From: Marinobacter algicola DG893
Lineage (GTDB): Bacteria; Pseudomonadota; Gammaproteobacteria; Pseudomonadales; Oleiphilaceae
Direction of reading: 5' to 3'
Assembly: GCF_000170835.1 (NCBI RefSeq)
Contig: NZ_ABCP01000008.1
Span: 62,001-126,000, forward strand
DNA length: 64,000 bases
Shown here: positions 26,561 to 35,184 of the stretch, piece after piece
Position numbering within the stretch: position 1 is the stretch's first letter
Layout: each line of letters opens with the position of its first letter
Translations under genes and position numbers: made by a program
The notes under the pieces: generated by a model
The model's database searches: none
Seen by the model: the letters and a program-made list of their open reading frames with translations, nothing else
What the model was told of the DNA's origin: nothing

Positions 26561-27868
26561 TTATTCCTCATTGCTCAACCGCGCCACCACCGCCGCCAGA
26601 TCCGTCATACCCTTTTCCACCTGCTGAATGCCGGTGGCAATGCCCGAGATTTCATCCGAACTGCGACGTGACAGCGTCGATACCCCGTCCATGTTCGCGC
26701 GCAACGACTCAATCAAATGACTGTTCTTGCCCACCACCGTGGAGATTTCTTCCAGGGAGTGAGCGGTCTTGGCAGCCAGTTTACGTACCTCGTCGGCTAC
26801 CACTGCGAACCCCCGCCCCATTTCGCCGGCGCGGGCGGCTTCGATGGCAGCGTTCAGGGCCAGCAGGTTGGTCTGCTCTGCCACAGTGCGAATGGTGCTG
26901 ACAATGCTGCCAATCTGCTCGGCCTGGATTTCCAGATCCCGGCTGACCTCCGTGGCGCTGGCCACCTCAGCCAGTGCCGACGCCGAGGTCTCTACCGCAA
27001 GGTTAAGGGCACGGGTGGCTTCAGCCGCAATCTGTGAGGTTTCCTCAGAGGTGGCCGCAGCCACGTCGGCCGCCTCGCGGGCATTGTTCACCCGCGCGGT
27101 GATGTCCGAGGCAAACTTGATCACCTTGTATACCTGACCGCCAGCATCCAGCACAGGGCTGTAGGTCGCTTCAAGCCAGATACTCTTGCCGTTCTTGTCC
27201 CTGCGCTCAAACTGCCCTGAAAAACTCTCACCACGGGCCAACCGTTTCCAGAAGTCCGGATTATTGCGATAGAAATCATCAAAACAGAACATCCTGTGGT
27301 GCTGGTGGAGGATCTCGTCCTTGGCGTAACCGGTGGTAGCCAGGAAATTCTCGTTGGCCTCCAGTATCTCGCCGTCGGGCGTGAACTTGATGACGGCCAT
27401 ATAGCGGTCGATGGCATCAAGCATGGCAGTATCATCCGCTACTTTGTCCTGGGATGCGGTCGCGTCTGTCGCTAGCTTGATGACCTTGAAGACGTTGCCG
27501 TCCTCATTGGTGACGGGGAAGTAGGTGGCCTCCAGCCAGACACGTCGGCCATCCTTGGCAAAGCGGGGGAAGGTGCCCTGTTTCTTGATGCCGCGCCCGA
27601 GATCCTCCCAGAAGCGCTGATATTCCGGCGATGCCGTATAGTTTGAGTCACACAGAGACCGATGATGCTTACCAACAACCTCCTGACGCTCGTATCCGAT
27701 AATGGAGAGCAACAAGTCATTGGCAGACTCTACAATTCCTGAAGGGCTGAACTCGATATACCCGATTTGGGAGGCAATGGCATTCAGGGTTTGCTGAATC
27801 CTCTCCTGTTCGGCCCTGGAGACCGTTAACTGATCCGTTAATTCCGCAATACGATGGCGCCCAAACAT
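26561..27868 (-). CDS. BdlA-like soluble PAS-PAS chemoreceptor
   Basis: 435 residues without membrane segments. A short coiled lead (residues 1-25) is followed by two PAS domains with PAC motifs: about 30-145 ([30 protein letters not shown], named by its ends GIVESAN and HHRSLC) and about 150-265. Both repeat the [18 protein letters not shown] strand. The C-terminal methyl-accepting domain has [21 protein letters not shown] near residue 345. This layout and length match BdlA of P. aeruginosa (two PAS plus signalling domain), which links redox or energy sensing to biofilm dispersal. Dispersal is relevant to the alginate genes in the window, but that link is inference. Confidence 0.85.
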   Translation of the reverse strand: MFGRHRIAELTDQLTVSRAEQERIQQTLNAIASQIGYIEFSPSGIVESANDLLLSIIGYERQEVVGKHHRSLCDSNYTASPEYQRFWEDLGRGIKKQGTFPRFAKDGRRVWLEATYFPVTNEDGNVFKVIKLATDATASQDKVADDTAMLDAIDRYMAVIKFTPDGEILEANENFLATTGYAKDEILHQHHRMFCFDDFYRNNPDFWKRLARGESFSGQFERRDKNGKSIWLEATYSPVLDAGGQVYKVIKFASDITARVNNAREAADVAAATSEETSQIAAEATRALNLAVETSASALAEVASATEVSRDLEIQAEQIGSIVSTIRTVAEQTNLLALNAAIEAARAGEMGRGFAVVADEVRKLAAKTAHSLEEISTVVGKNSHLIESLRANMDGVSTLSRRSSDEISGIATGIQQVEKGMTDLAAVVARLSNEE

Positions 27869-27898
27869 GGTGCTCCCTCCCTGGATGAGGCATATGGA

Positions 27899-27912
27899 AT
27901 ATTGTTCAATAT
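27899..27912. promoter_or_regulatory. 14-bp palindrome before the BdlA-like gene
   Basis: ATATTG-TT-CAATAT is a perfect dyad 31 bases upstream of the start codon, in the promoter region. No matching regulator can be named. Confidence 0.35.
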
Positions 27913-28033
27913 ATGCTCAACGAACCGGAGTTTACGTATCTTAAGGTACAGAGATGGCAACGAACTGTAAGAAATAATTACAGTACATGTTTGTGCGATA
28001 TCGGGTTCGAGTTACCCATTGACACTCGGGAGA

Positions 28034-28924
28034 TCACCTTAGATCTATAAACGCGTCCTTCACATGCCCGGCCAGCGCGTCGTTGACCGGGTTGCTGCCA
28101 CCGCGCACCAGTGCGATCTGATACTCTACCAGCGCCGGCAGCCCTTCCCGGTCGAGCTTTCGTAGCGGCGGGCGCACCAGGCTAACGGGGAACGGTGCAA
28201 CCGCCAGGTCCGACAACATCGCCGCTTCCTGACCAAAGCAGTTGTCGCAGGTGTAGGCAACCCGATAGGAAATATGGGCGTCATCCAGGGCCGTCAGCGC
28301 TGCCCGGCGCCATACGCAACCATGGCTGGCAAGGGCCACCGGCAGGGGTGACCGGTTGGCAGCGACACCCCCTTCGCGGCCGGCCCACACCAATGGCTCG
28401 GTGTGTACCACTTCACCGCGCCGCTCCTGCCCCTCATTGCCAATGGTGACCAGCACCATATCCAGCTCTCCTGCGTCGAGCCTGTCCAGGTTCTGTTGGC
28501 TGGAACCAACCACGACATCCACCTGAACCGCTGGATACGAGCGCGCGAACTGCGCCAGTACGCCCGGCAGGATACGGCTGCCCACATCGTCTGAAGTCCC
28601 CAGACTGACCCGGCCTTCCAAAACGGGAGAGAGGAACTGCCGGATAGCCTCCTCGTTCAATCGCAGCAGTCGCCGGCCATACCCCAGTAGCACTTCTCCC
28701 TCGGGCGTCAGCCGGACGCGACGGGCTTCGCGCACAAAGAGGACGTGACCGAGAATTTCCTCAAGCCGTTTGATCTGCATGCTCAGGGCCGAAGGGGTGC
28801 GAAAAACCTGCTTCGCGGCGCGGGTAAAGCTTCCACTCTCGGCAATGGCCACGAAGGTTCTCAATACGTCGGTATCCAGTAGCGGGCCAGCCTCGCGGTT
28901 GGGCGCAAGTTCGGTACTGTCCAT
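28034..28924 (-). CDS. LrhA/HexA-like LysR regulator
   Basis: 296 residues. The helix-turn-helix is in residues 18-75 (LRTFVAIAESGSFTRAAK, RTPSALSMQIKRLEE), preceded by a 16-residue extension. The SALSMQIKRLE recognition helix and the ligand domain with AYTCDNCFGQEAAMLSDLAVAPFP fit the LrhA/HexA/PecT branch, which in enterobacteria represses motility and virulence genes. It is divergent from a DUF1127 gene. The start has AAAGGTGA two bases upstream, one arm of an inverted repeat. Confidence 0.83.
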   Translation of the reverse strand: MDSTELAPNREAGPLLDTDVLRTFVAIAESGSFTRAAKQVFRTPSALSMQIKRLEEILGHVLFVREARRVRLTPEGEVLLGYGRRLLRLNEEAIRQFLSPVLEGRVSLGTSDDVGSRILPGVLAQFARSYPAVQVDVVVGSSQQNLDRLDAGELDMVLVTIGNEGQERRGEVVHTEPLVWAGREGGVAANRSPLPVALASHGCVWRRAALTALDDAHISYRVAYTCDNCFGQEAAMLSDLAVAPFPVSLVRPPLRKLDREGLPALVEYQIALVRGGSNPVNDALAGHVKDAFIDLR

Positions 28925-28927
28925 AAG

Positions 28928-28988
28928 TCACCTTTCAATTTTTCTTAACTCAGATATTAAATCTTTTCGTTTGTTTGATCAAAGGTGA
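28928..28988. repeat. Inverted repeat in the lysR/DUF1127 divergent region
   Basis: TCACCTTT (28928-28935) and AAAGGTGA (28981-28988) are perfect complements 45 bases apart. Each serves as a ribosome-binding-like sequence on its own strand: for the LysR gene leftward and for a 17-codon ORF rightward. Confidence 0.4.
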
Positions 28989-28994
28989 CATTGC

Positions 28995-29048
28995 ATGCTG
29001 ATAACCATGCCCCAGCGAACACGCGAGGGCACTCATACTGATGACTGA
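28995..29048 (+). CDS. Possible 17-residue leader peptide before the DUF1127 gene
   Basis: ATG at 28995 has AAAGGTGA six bases upstream. The ORF reads MLITMPQRTREGTHTDD and stops 16 bases before the preferred DUF1127 start. The spacing and strong ribosome-binding site suggest translation, but such short ORFs occur by chance. Confidence 0.25.
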   Translation: MLITMPQRTREGTHTDD

Positions 29049-29064
29049 ACAGGAGATTGAAACG

Positions 29065-29385
29065 ATGAGCCATTATCAGGATTTCCGCCGCCCGCACCTT
29101 CGTCCAGACTCCCCCGCCAAACCGCCGGAGCTGGAGCTTTACATGCCCGCCACTCCACCGCTGGCGTTCATGGCAACGTTTGAGTTCTGGGTCAGAATCT
29201 TCCGGCGCAGGCACCATTTTCGTCGCCTGTTCCTGCCTTTACTGAAGGAGGATGACGAAATACTGGAGGACATCGGCTTTGAGAGAACGGATATTCAGTG
29301 GGCGCTCAATCTCCCACTGAAGGTCGATGCCCTCAAGGCGCTGGAGGCCTGTCGCAGGGCGCGAGGTAACCAACTTCAACCATAA
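29065..29385 (+). CDS. DUF1127-type small protein
   Basis: 106 residues from ATG 29065, which has AGGAG nine bases upstream; an ATG eight codons earlier lacks a site. A proline-rich N-terminal part (residues 10-35) and a hydrophobic patch (AFMATFEFWVRIF) precede the DUF1127-like C-terminal half: LLKEDDEILEDIGFERTDIQWAL near residue 68. DUF1127 proteins are small and basic; some bind RNA, and in several gammaproteobacteria they sit beside an LrhA-like regulator, as here. The last 10 bases overlap the convergent acyl-CoA ligase gene. Confidence 0.75.
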   Translation: MSHYQDFRRPHLRPDSPAKPPELELYMPATPPLAFMATFEFWVRIFRRRHHFRRLFLPLLKEDDEILEDIGFERTDIQWALNLPLKVDALKALEACRRARGNQLQP

Positions 29386-31178
29386 AGCGACTCGATCACG
29401 TCGGTATACTTCTCGTAGATGTTGCTTCTGCGCACCTTCATGGTGGCCGTCACTTCATCATCGTCGTGGTCTAGCTCCTTGGTGAGCAGGTGGAAGCGCT
29501 TGATCTGGGCCACCTGCGGCAGTTGTTCGTTGCCCTTGGTCACCTCGGCCTGAATCAGTTCGTTCACCTGCTCCTGCTCGGTGAGGCTTCGGAAAGTGGT
29601 GTAGGCAATCCGCTCCTGTTCTGCCCATTTGGCCACCGTATCAAAGTCGATCTGTATCAGAGCGGAAACATATTTCCGGGCCTCCCCGATCACAATGCAT
29701 TCCTTGATATAGGGGCTGGCCTTGATGGTGTTTTCAATCTCCGTTGGCGACAGGTTCTTGCCACCAGCGGTGATCATGATGTCTTTCAGGCGGTCGACAA
29801 TCTTGAGCTGGCCATCCCGCCATTCACCGACGTCGCCGGTATGCAGCCAGCCGTCTTTCAGGGTTGAGGCGGTCGCCTCGTCGCTTTTGTAGTAACCCTT
29901 GAACATGCTGCCGCCACGCATGATGATCTCGTTGTGCTCACCGAGTTTGACCTCAACGCCGGCAATCGCGACGCCCACGGTTCCCAGATGCACGTCATCC
30001 ACCGGCTGTGCGGTTGCCACGCCGGTACTTTCCGTCTGGCCATAAACTTCCAGCAGGGGTATGCCAATGGTCCGGAAGAATTCCAGAATTCCGGTGGAAA
30101 TGGGGGCCGCTCCGGTCATTGCGATAGTGCATCGGCGCAGGCCAATGAAGTTCTGCAGTGCCCGGAACACCAACCAGTAACAGAGGCTGTAAAGCCCTTT
30201 TTCTTTCAAGCTCCACTGCGCCCGGGATTTGGTGGCCATGGGCGAACAGGCCCGGATTGCCCAATTGAACAATGCCCGCCGGACACGTCCTGTCTCCTGA
30301 ATTTTGATATAGATCGAGGAATGCAGCTTTTCCCAGATACGGGGCACGCCCAGGAAAAAGGTCGGCGCAATTTCCCGCAGATCTTCCTGAACGGTGCGCA
30401 GGCTCTCGCCGAAGCTGACGGAGCTGCCTGCATAGACCGGCGCAATGTTGGTTACCGCCTGCTCCGCCACATGGCACAGCGGCAGGTAGGAAAGACTGGA
30501 ACCGCGTTCGTCCGCCTGCAGCAACTCAATAAGGCCGGGCGCGGCAGCAAGAAGATTACCCCAGCTGATCATCGCGCCCTTCGGCCGTCCAGTGGAGCCA
30601 GAGGTGTAAATCATCAGGGCGGTGTCATCCATTCGCTGGCCATCGAGCAGTTCGTCCACCAGTCCGGGATGGTCTTTTTCAAACGCACGGCCTCTGGCCT
30701 CAATATCCTCGAACGCCGCCGGGGGTTCGGGATAGTAACGAAGGCCTTTCATATCGATGGCAATGGCGTGCTTCAGCTGTGGCAGTTGCGGCCAGGCTTC
30801 CAGGACTTTATCGGTCTGTTCCTGATCCTCACACACCACAATGCTCGCATCGCTGTGTTCGAGAACGTAGGCCACCTCCTTCCAGGGGCTGGTCGGATAC
30901 ACACCCACACAGATACCCCGCACCATGCCAATACCCATCTGGGCAATCACCCACTCCACCCGGTTTTCCGAGATAATGGCTACATGACCACCCTTCTCCA
31001 ACCCCATGGCGCGAAGCCCAAGGCCGAAATGGCGAGCGCGCTCGTAGTAGGCCCGCCAGGAATAGGCCTGCCAGATGCCAAAGTCTTTCTGGCGCAGCGC
31101 CAGTGCGTCCGGCCGCTCCTGGGCGTGGGCCCGAAGCATCTGGGTCAGTGTCAGGTCAGGTAGGGCAATTGTTGTCAT
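29376..31178 (-). CDS. Long-chain acyl-CoA synthetase (AMP-forming)
   Basis: 600 residues, FadD15/long-chain type. It activates a carboxylic acid to its CoA ester at the cost of ATP. The P-loop-like AMP motif MIYTSGSTGRPKGAMISW lies near residue 185, the adenine motif EVYGQTESTG near residue 385 and the hinge GWLHTGDVGEW...IVDRLKDIMITAGGKNLSPTEIE near 460-500. The length and FLGVPRIWEKLHSSIYIKI fit the long-chain or bile-acid-like branch. The start ATG overlaps the stop of the ABC ATPase gene (ATGA), so ligase and transporter are translationally coupled. This suggests the transporter brings in the acid that the ligase traps. Confidence 0.88.
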   Translation of the reverse strand: MTTIALPDLTLTQMLRAHAQERPDALALRQKDFGIWQAYSWRAYYERARHFGLGLRAMGLEKGGHVAIISENRVEWVIAQMGIGMVRGICVGVYPTSPWKEVAYVLEHSDASIVVCEDQEQTDKVLEAWPQLPQLKHAIAIDMKGLRYYPEPPAAFEDIEARGRAFEKDHPGLVDELLDGQRMDDTALMIYTSGSTGRPKGAMISWGNLLAAAPGLIELLQADERGSSLSYLPLCHVAEQAVTNIAPVYAGSSVSFGESLRTVQEDLREIAPTFFLGVPRIWEKLHSSIYIKIQETGRVRRALFNWAIRACSPMATKSRAQWSLKEKGLYSLCYWLVFRALQNFIGLRRCTIAMTGAAPISTGILEFFRTIGIPLLEVYGQTESTGVATAQPVDDVHLGTVGVAIAGVEVKLGEHNEIIMRGGSMFKGYYKSDEATASTLKDGWLHTGDVGEWRDGQLKIVDRLKDIMITAGGKNLSPTEIENTIKASPYIKECIVIGEARKYVSALIQIDFDTVAKWAEQERIAYTTFRSLTEQEQVNELIQAEVTKGNEQLPQVAQIKRFHLLTKELDHDDDEVTATMKVRRSNIYEKYTDVIESLYG

Positions 31179-31984
31179 GACAGCCACCGTTTACGGCGTT
31201 TGTAGTGCTTGATATCGCGGTAACTGCGGGCTTCACCTTCCTTGCCGCCCACGCCCAGGTAGAACTCCTGAACGTCCTCATTCGCCGTGAGCTTATCCGC
31301 CGGCCCGTCGATCACGATCTTGCCGTTCTCCATGATGTAACCGTATGAGGCAATCGCCAGAGACACCGCCGCATTCTGCTCCACCAGAAGAATCGCAGTG
31401 CCCTGTTCACGGTTGATCCGCGCCACAATGGTAAAGATCTCCTCCACCAGCAGCGGCGCCAGGCCCAGCGACGGCTCATCCAGCATGATCAGTGCGGGCT
31501 GGGCAATCAACGCACGACCCAAAGCCAGCATCTGCTGTTCGCCGCCGGAGAGGTAACCCGCCAATTGCTTACGGCGTTCCTTCAGGCGAGGAAAATAATC
31601 GTAGACCAGTTCGTAGCTGTCGCTCAGGGAGGGCTTGCCGCCGCTGAGCGCGTAGGTAGCAGCGATCAGGTTCTCCTCCACCGTGAGGTCTTCAAACACA
31701 CGGCGGCCTTCCATGACATGGAAGAGTCCGTTACGCACCAGTTTTTCGGGAGGCGTACCCTTTACATCCTGGCCCCGGAAACGCACCTCCCCGGCGGTCA
31801 CTTCCCCGTCTTCCAGGGTCAGCAGGCGGGAGACACTTTTCAGAGTGGTGGATTTGCCAGCACCATTGGAACCGAGGAGTGCCACAATGGCGCCCTCCGG
31901 CACCCGCAGCGACAGGCCCCGAAGAACCTGCACCGACTTGTTGTAGACCACCTCGATATTATCGATTTCCAGCAAGGCTTCCAT
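31175..31984 (-). CDS. LivF-type ABC transporter ATPase
   Basis: 269 residues. Walker A LLGSNGAGKSTTLK lies near residue 36, signature YLSGGEQQMLALGRAL near 148 and Walker B LIMLDEPSLGLAP near 168. The C-terminal extension after about residue 240 (GGKEGEARSYRDIKHYKRRKRWL) is basic and longer than in E. coli LivF (237 residues). It is encoded between the binding protein and the acyl-CoA ligase. Confidence 0.9.
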   Translation of the reverse strand: MEALLEIDNIEVVYNKSVQVLRGLSLRVPEGAIVALLGSNGAGKSTTLKSVSRLLTLEDGEVTAGEVRFRGQDVKGTPPEKLVRNGLFHVMEGRRVFEDLTVEENLIAATYALSGGKPSLSDSYELVYDYFPRLKERRKQLAGYLSGGEQQMLALGRALIAQPALIMLDEPSLGLAPLLVEEIFTIVARINREQGTAILLVEQNAAVSLAIASYGYIMENGKIVIDGPADKLTANEDVQEFYLGVGGKEGEARSYRDIKHYKRRKRWLS

Positions 31985-31992
31985 ACAGCCCC

Positions 31993-33201
31993 TCAGTCAA
32001 GGTGAATCCAGTCCGATACCGGCTCATAACGGCCTTCTTCAGCATTTACCCGCCAGATCCGGCCGACCGGGAAGGACATGTTCCGCACGGTGACCGGAAT
32101 GCCGATAATGCCGCCAGTATCCCAGTCCTCAATAGAGGCAAGAGACTCCGCCATGTTGTCTCCGGTCAGTTCTTTCCCCGCATCGAGCGTGCGCTTGACC
32201 ACTTCGGTCCAGACCATGGCATTGAACCACCCCTGCATGTAGCCGGTAGGACGGTAGCCCGCTTCCGGGTCGCTCTTCTCCGCCTGGGCGCGGAGGGCAT
32301 CAAGCATGGGACCGCTTTCCTCGCTGTCGTAGTAGTTGTAGGGCATTACGCCCATGTAGCCGTCAGCGTCTGCACCCATCTTGTCGATGATCAACTTGTC
32401 CGAGGACCAGAAGGTGCCCATGAACTGGGTATCAAGGCCCATCTGGCGCATCTGCACCATGAACTCGTTGATCGGCGACAATACGTAGCCATGAAACACA
32501 ACATAGTCCGGTCGTACCCTGCGGAGTTTCAGGACCTCAGCAGACACATCCACACTGCCGGGCTTGGTCACGATCTCCTCGACGACGTCGATGCCCAGTT
32601 CACCCGCGCGGGCTTTGCCGTTTTCGATGGGGTCCTTACCGAACTCGGTATCACTGTATACAAACGCCACGGTGGGCATATCACCACCTTCACCCTGAGT
32701 GGCAATGTACTCCAGAATGATGCCAAACATCTGGCTGTAGTTCGGGCCGGGAATGAACTGGTAGGGGTATTGCTCGTTATCCGTCAACGCGGTCGCGAAC
32801 GAGGCCCCGCTCATAAGCGTGTTGCCCTGGCTGTTGAGCTCAGAGGCGATGGCTTTCATGAAACCAGTGCTGTCGCCGTAGTAGGTAGCCGGGGAACTGC
32901 TACCGGAAATCTTCTTGAAGGCCGCCACCGAGCGGTCCACCTCGTAGGCGGTGTCTTCCATCACATACTCTACCGGGTGACCATTGATGCCCCCCTGACT
33001 GTTGATCCAGTTGGTGTAGTCGGTCAGACCGGCGTGGATGTGAATACCGGCAAACGCAAACACACCGGAGAGGGGTATGGAGCCGCCAAACACGACGGGC
33101 TCCTTGTCCTGTGCCATCACCGGCGCGGCCATTGTCAACGCAGCGACCAAACTGCCAAGGCCGGCAAGCCGGCGACCTTTTTTGAGGATGTTTCTGAACA
33201 T
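31993..33201 (-). CDS. LivK-type periplasmic binding protein
   Basis: 402 residues with a signal peptide of about 30 residues (RRLAGLGSLVAALTMAAPVMAQ). The mature N-terminus KEPVVFGGSIPLSGVFAFAG and the body (PTVAFVYSDTEFGKDPIENGKARAGELGIDVV, named by its ends PTVAFVY and GIDVV) fit the leucine/amide-binding family Peripla_BP_6. Homologues bind branched amino acids, urea, amides or aromatic and fatty acids. The coupled acyl-CoA ligase suggests an organic acid here. ATG 33201 has AGGAG seven bases upstream. Confidence 0.87.
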   Translation of the reverse strand: MFRNILKKGRRLAGLGSLVAALTMAAPVMAQDKEPVVFGGSIPLSGVFAFAGIHIHAGLTDYTNWINSQGGINGHPVEYVMEDTAYEVDRSVAAFKKISGSSSPATYYGDSTGFMKAIASELNSQGNTLMSGASFATALTDNEQYPYQFIPGPNYSQMFGIILEYIATQGEGGDMPTVAFVYSDTEFGKDPIENGKARAGELGIDVVEEIVTKPGSVDVSAEVLKLRRVRPDYVVFHGYVLSPINEFMVQMRQMGLDTQFMGTFWSSDKLIIDKMGADADGYMGVMPYNYYDSEESGPMLDALRAQAEKSDPEAGYRPTGYMQGWFNAMVWTEVVKRTLDAGKELTGDNMAESLASIEDWDTGGIIGIPVTVRNMSFPVGRIWRVNAEEGRYEPVSDWIHLD

Positions 33202-33222
33202 GTTCTTTCTCCTTGCAGCTTC

Positions 33223-33230
33223 TTGTTGTT
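33223..33230 (-). promoter_or_regulatory. AAnAAnAA leader motif of the LivK-type gene
   Basis: AACAACAA on the minus strand, 10 bases upstream of the AGGAG ribosome-binding site. Confidence 0.35.
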
Positions 33231-33260
33231 GGTGTTGCACGGGCTCCCGTGAGGGAACCG

Positions 33261-34304
33261 TTAATTCCGGAACGGCCAGAGGCGGAAAAAACGGCGGATT
33301 CGGTGCCAGATTTCCGCGAGGCCATGAGGTTCGAAAATCAGGAAGCCCACGATAAGGCCGCCAAAAATGATCTCCAGCATCGGCGACATGAACACCGGGG
33401 CGTTGGGGTAAAACGGTGTCAGTGCCGCCGTTAGCAGTTTCAGCGCTTCCGGCACCAGAGTCATGAAAGCGGCACCCAAAATGCCGCCCAGCAAATTCCC
33501 CATACCGCCGACGATCACCGCCGCCAGATAGAAAATGGACATGGAAAGCGGAAAACTCTCCGGGGTAACCACGCGGTAGAAATAGGCGAACAGGCCACCG
33601 GCCACCCCGGCATAGAAAGAGCTGAGCGCGAACGACATCAGCTTGTAGCGCAAAAGGTTAATACCGAGGATCTCGGCGGAAATATCGCGGTCACGGATGG
33701 CGATAAAGGCCCGACCAATCCGGGTGCGGAACACATTGCGAGCGGCCAGCACCATCAGCACGGCCAGCGGCACGATGATGAAATACATCATGAAATCACT
33801 TTGGAACGTCAGCCCGAACAGGTGCGCTGGCTCCAGGCTCAGGCCACCCATGCCACCGGTGACGGGTTCCCACTCGGCAAAAATGAAGTGCAGGAACACG
33901 CTCGCAGCCAGGGTGGCGATGGCCAGATACAGACCTTTGACCCGTAGTGATGGCAGTCCCACCAGAATCCCGACAGCGGCAGCCATAAGCCCGGCCAGCA
34001 CCAGAGTGATCGGGAACGGCAGGCCGGTATTAATGGACAGCCATGCCACCGTGTAGGCGCCAACGCCCATGAACCCGGCCTGCCCCAGGGAAATCAGGCC
34101 GGTAAAACCGGTCAGGATGTTCAGGCCGGTGGTGCTGATCACGGCAATGCCAACCAGGCAACCCAGGTACAACAGGTAAGAGTCGACGGCAAACGGGAAC
34201 ACCATGAGAATCAGCAGGAAAAAACCCAGCCACAGCTTCTGGGTCGAACTGGTCCAGATTGCCTCATCAGCCTCGTAACTCTGTTTTGCGTCACCGATGC
34301 GCAT
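33261..34304 (-). CDS. LivM-type ABC permease
   Basis: 347 residues with about ten hydrophobic segments. Family marks include GLNILTGFTGLISLGQAGFMGVGAYT near residue 55 (here by its ends GLNILTG and GVGAYT), LRVKGLYLAIATLA near residue 125 and the cytoplasmic coupling loop GRAFIAIRDRDISAEILGINLLRYK near residue 195. The C-terminus ends in a basic stretch (RRFFRLWPFRN). It starts one base after the LivH-type stop and lies in the same operon as the ATPases. Confidence 0.9.
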   Translation of the reverse strand: MRIGDAKQSYEADEAIWTSSTQKLWLGFFLLILMVFPFAVDSYLLYLGCLVGIAVISTTGLNILTGFTGLISLGQAGFMGVGAYTVAWLSINTGLPFPITLVLAGLMAAAVGILVGLPSLRVKGLYLAIATLAASVFLHFIFAEWEPVTGGMGGLSLEPAHLFGLTFQSDFMMYFIIVPLAVLMVLAARNVFRTRIGRAFIAIRDRDISAEILGINLLRYKLMSFALSSFYAGVAGGLFAYFYRVVTPESFPLSMSIFYLAAVIVGGMGNLLGGILGAAFMTLVPEALKLLTAALTPFYPNAPVFMSPMLEIIFGGLIVGFLIFEPHGLAEIWHRIRRFFRLWPFRN

Positions 34305-34305
34305 C

Positions 34306-35184
34306 TTAAACTCGCTCTATTTCGTGGGTGCCGAACAGGCCGTAGGGGCGGATCACCAGGATCACCGCCAGCACCAGGAACGTTGCCGGCATCCGGTACT
34401 CGCCTCCGAGGTAGGCACCGGCAACCGTCTCCAGCCAGCCAATAAACACGCCGGCGACCAGGGCACCGAGAATGCTGTCCAGGCCGCCGACGATCACCAC
34501 CACCAGCACACTCAGACCAATAATCCCGAATTGCGGGCTGAGTCCGCCGGTGGCGGCCACCAACACACCAGCCAACGATGCCGCGAGTGATCCAAACACC
34601 CAGGCCATGTTGAACACCCGGCGCACGTTAATACCCATGGAATACGCCGCCGCCTGATCCGAGGCCGTTGCCCTCAGGGCCACGCCACCCCGCGAGAAGC
34701 GGAAATAAAGCAGGTAAATAATGAGCAGAGCAGAACCAATCAGAAAACCATAGGCGATTTTCGGGGCCAGGTAGAGTGGGCCGATAAACACCGGCTCCCG
34801 AGGCAGAAAACTGGGCAACAACTGCGGGTCGGCGGTCCAGATAAACTCCACCAGGCCCACCAGGATACTGCCAATGCCGATGGTTACCATCACCACCGAG
34901 ATGGGAGACTCGCCCAGCATGGGCCGGATCATGGTCTTCTCGATCACACCGCCAAGAATACTGCCGCCGATCACCGCCAGCGGCAGGGCAATCCATGGTG
35001 ATAACTCCATGCCGCCAGCAAATGCCAGGAACAGGTAGGCGGCAAACATCATGATCTCGCCAATGGCGAAATTGATCACCCGGGTGGCCTTGTAAATGAT
35101 CACAAACCCCAACGCGATAAGGGCGTAGAGCCCACCCATGGCCAGGCCGGCCAGGCTGATTTCACCAAAGAACAACCAATCCAT
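34306..35184 (-). CDS. LivH-type ABC permease
   Basis: 292 residues. SLAGLAMGGLYALIALGFVIIYKATRVINFAIGE (named by its ends SLAGLAMGG and NFAIGE) is the standard LivH opening. The coupling loop RATASDQAAAYSMGINVRRV lies near residue 185 and LVVVIVGGLDSILGALVAGVFIGWLE near 245. ATG 35184 shares its A with the upstream TGA stop, so it is translationally coupled to the LivG-type gene. Longer in-frame reading into the ATPase gene is not meaningful. Confidence 0.9.
   Translation of the reverse strand: MDWLFFGEISLAGLAMGGLYALIALGFVIIYKATRVINFAIGEIMMFAAYLFLAFAGGMELSPWIALPLAVIGGSILGGVIEKTMIRPMLGESPISVVMVTIGIGSILVGLVEFIWTADPQLLPSFLPREPVFIGPLYLAPKIAYGFLIGSALLIIYLLYFRFSRGGVALRATASDQAAAYSMGINVRRVFNMAWVFGSLAASLAGVLVAATGGLSPQFGIIGLSVLVVVIVGGLDSILGALVAGVFIGWLETVAGAYLGGEYRMPATFLVLAVILVIRPYGLFGTHEIERV

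Noticed and set aside
29934..31163. Long plus-strand ORF opposite the acyl-CoA ligase
   Set aside because: Lies wholly antisense to a well-recognised enzyme; rich in His, Gln and Arg, as expected for the mirror of GC-rich coding sequence.
31879..33252. 457-codon plus-strand ORF opposite the LivK-type gene
   Set aside because: Antisense shadow of a recognised binding protein; no family marks.
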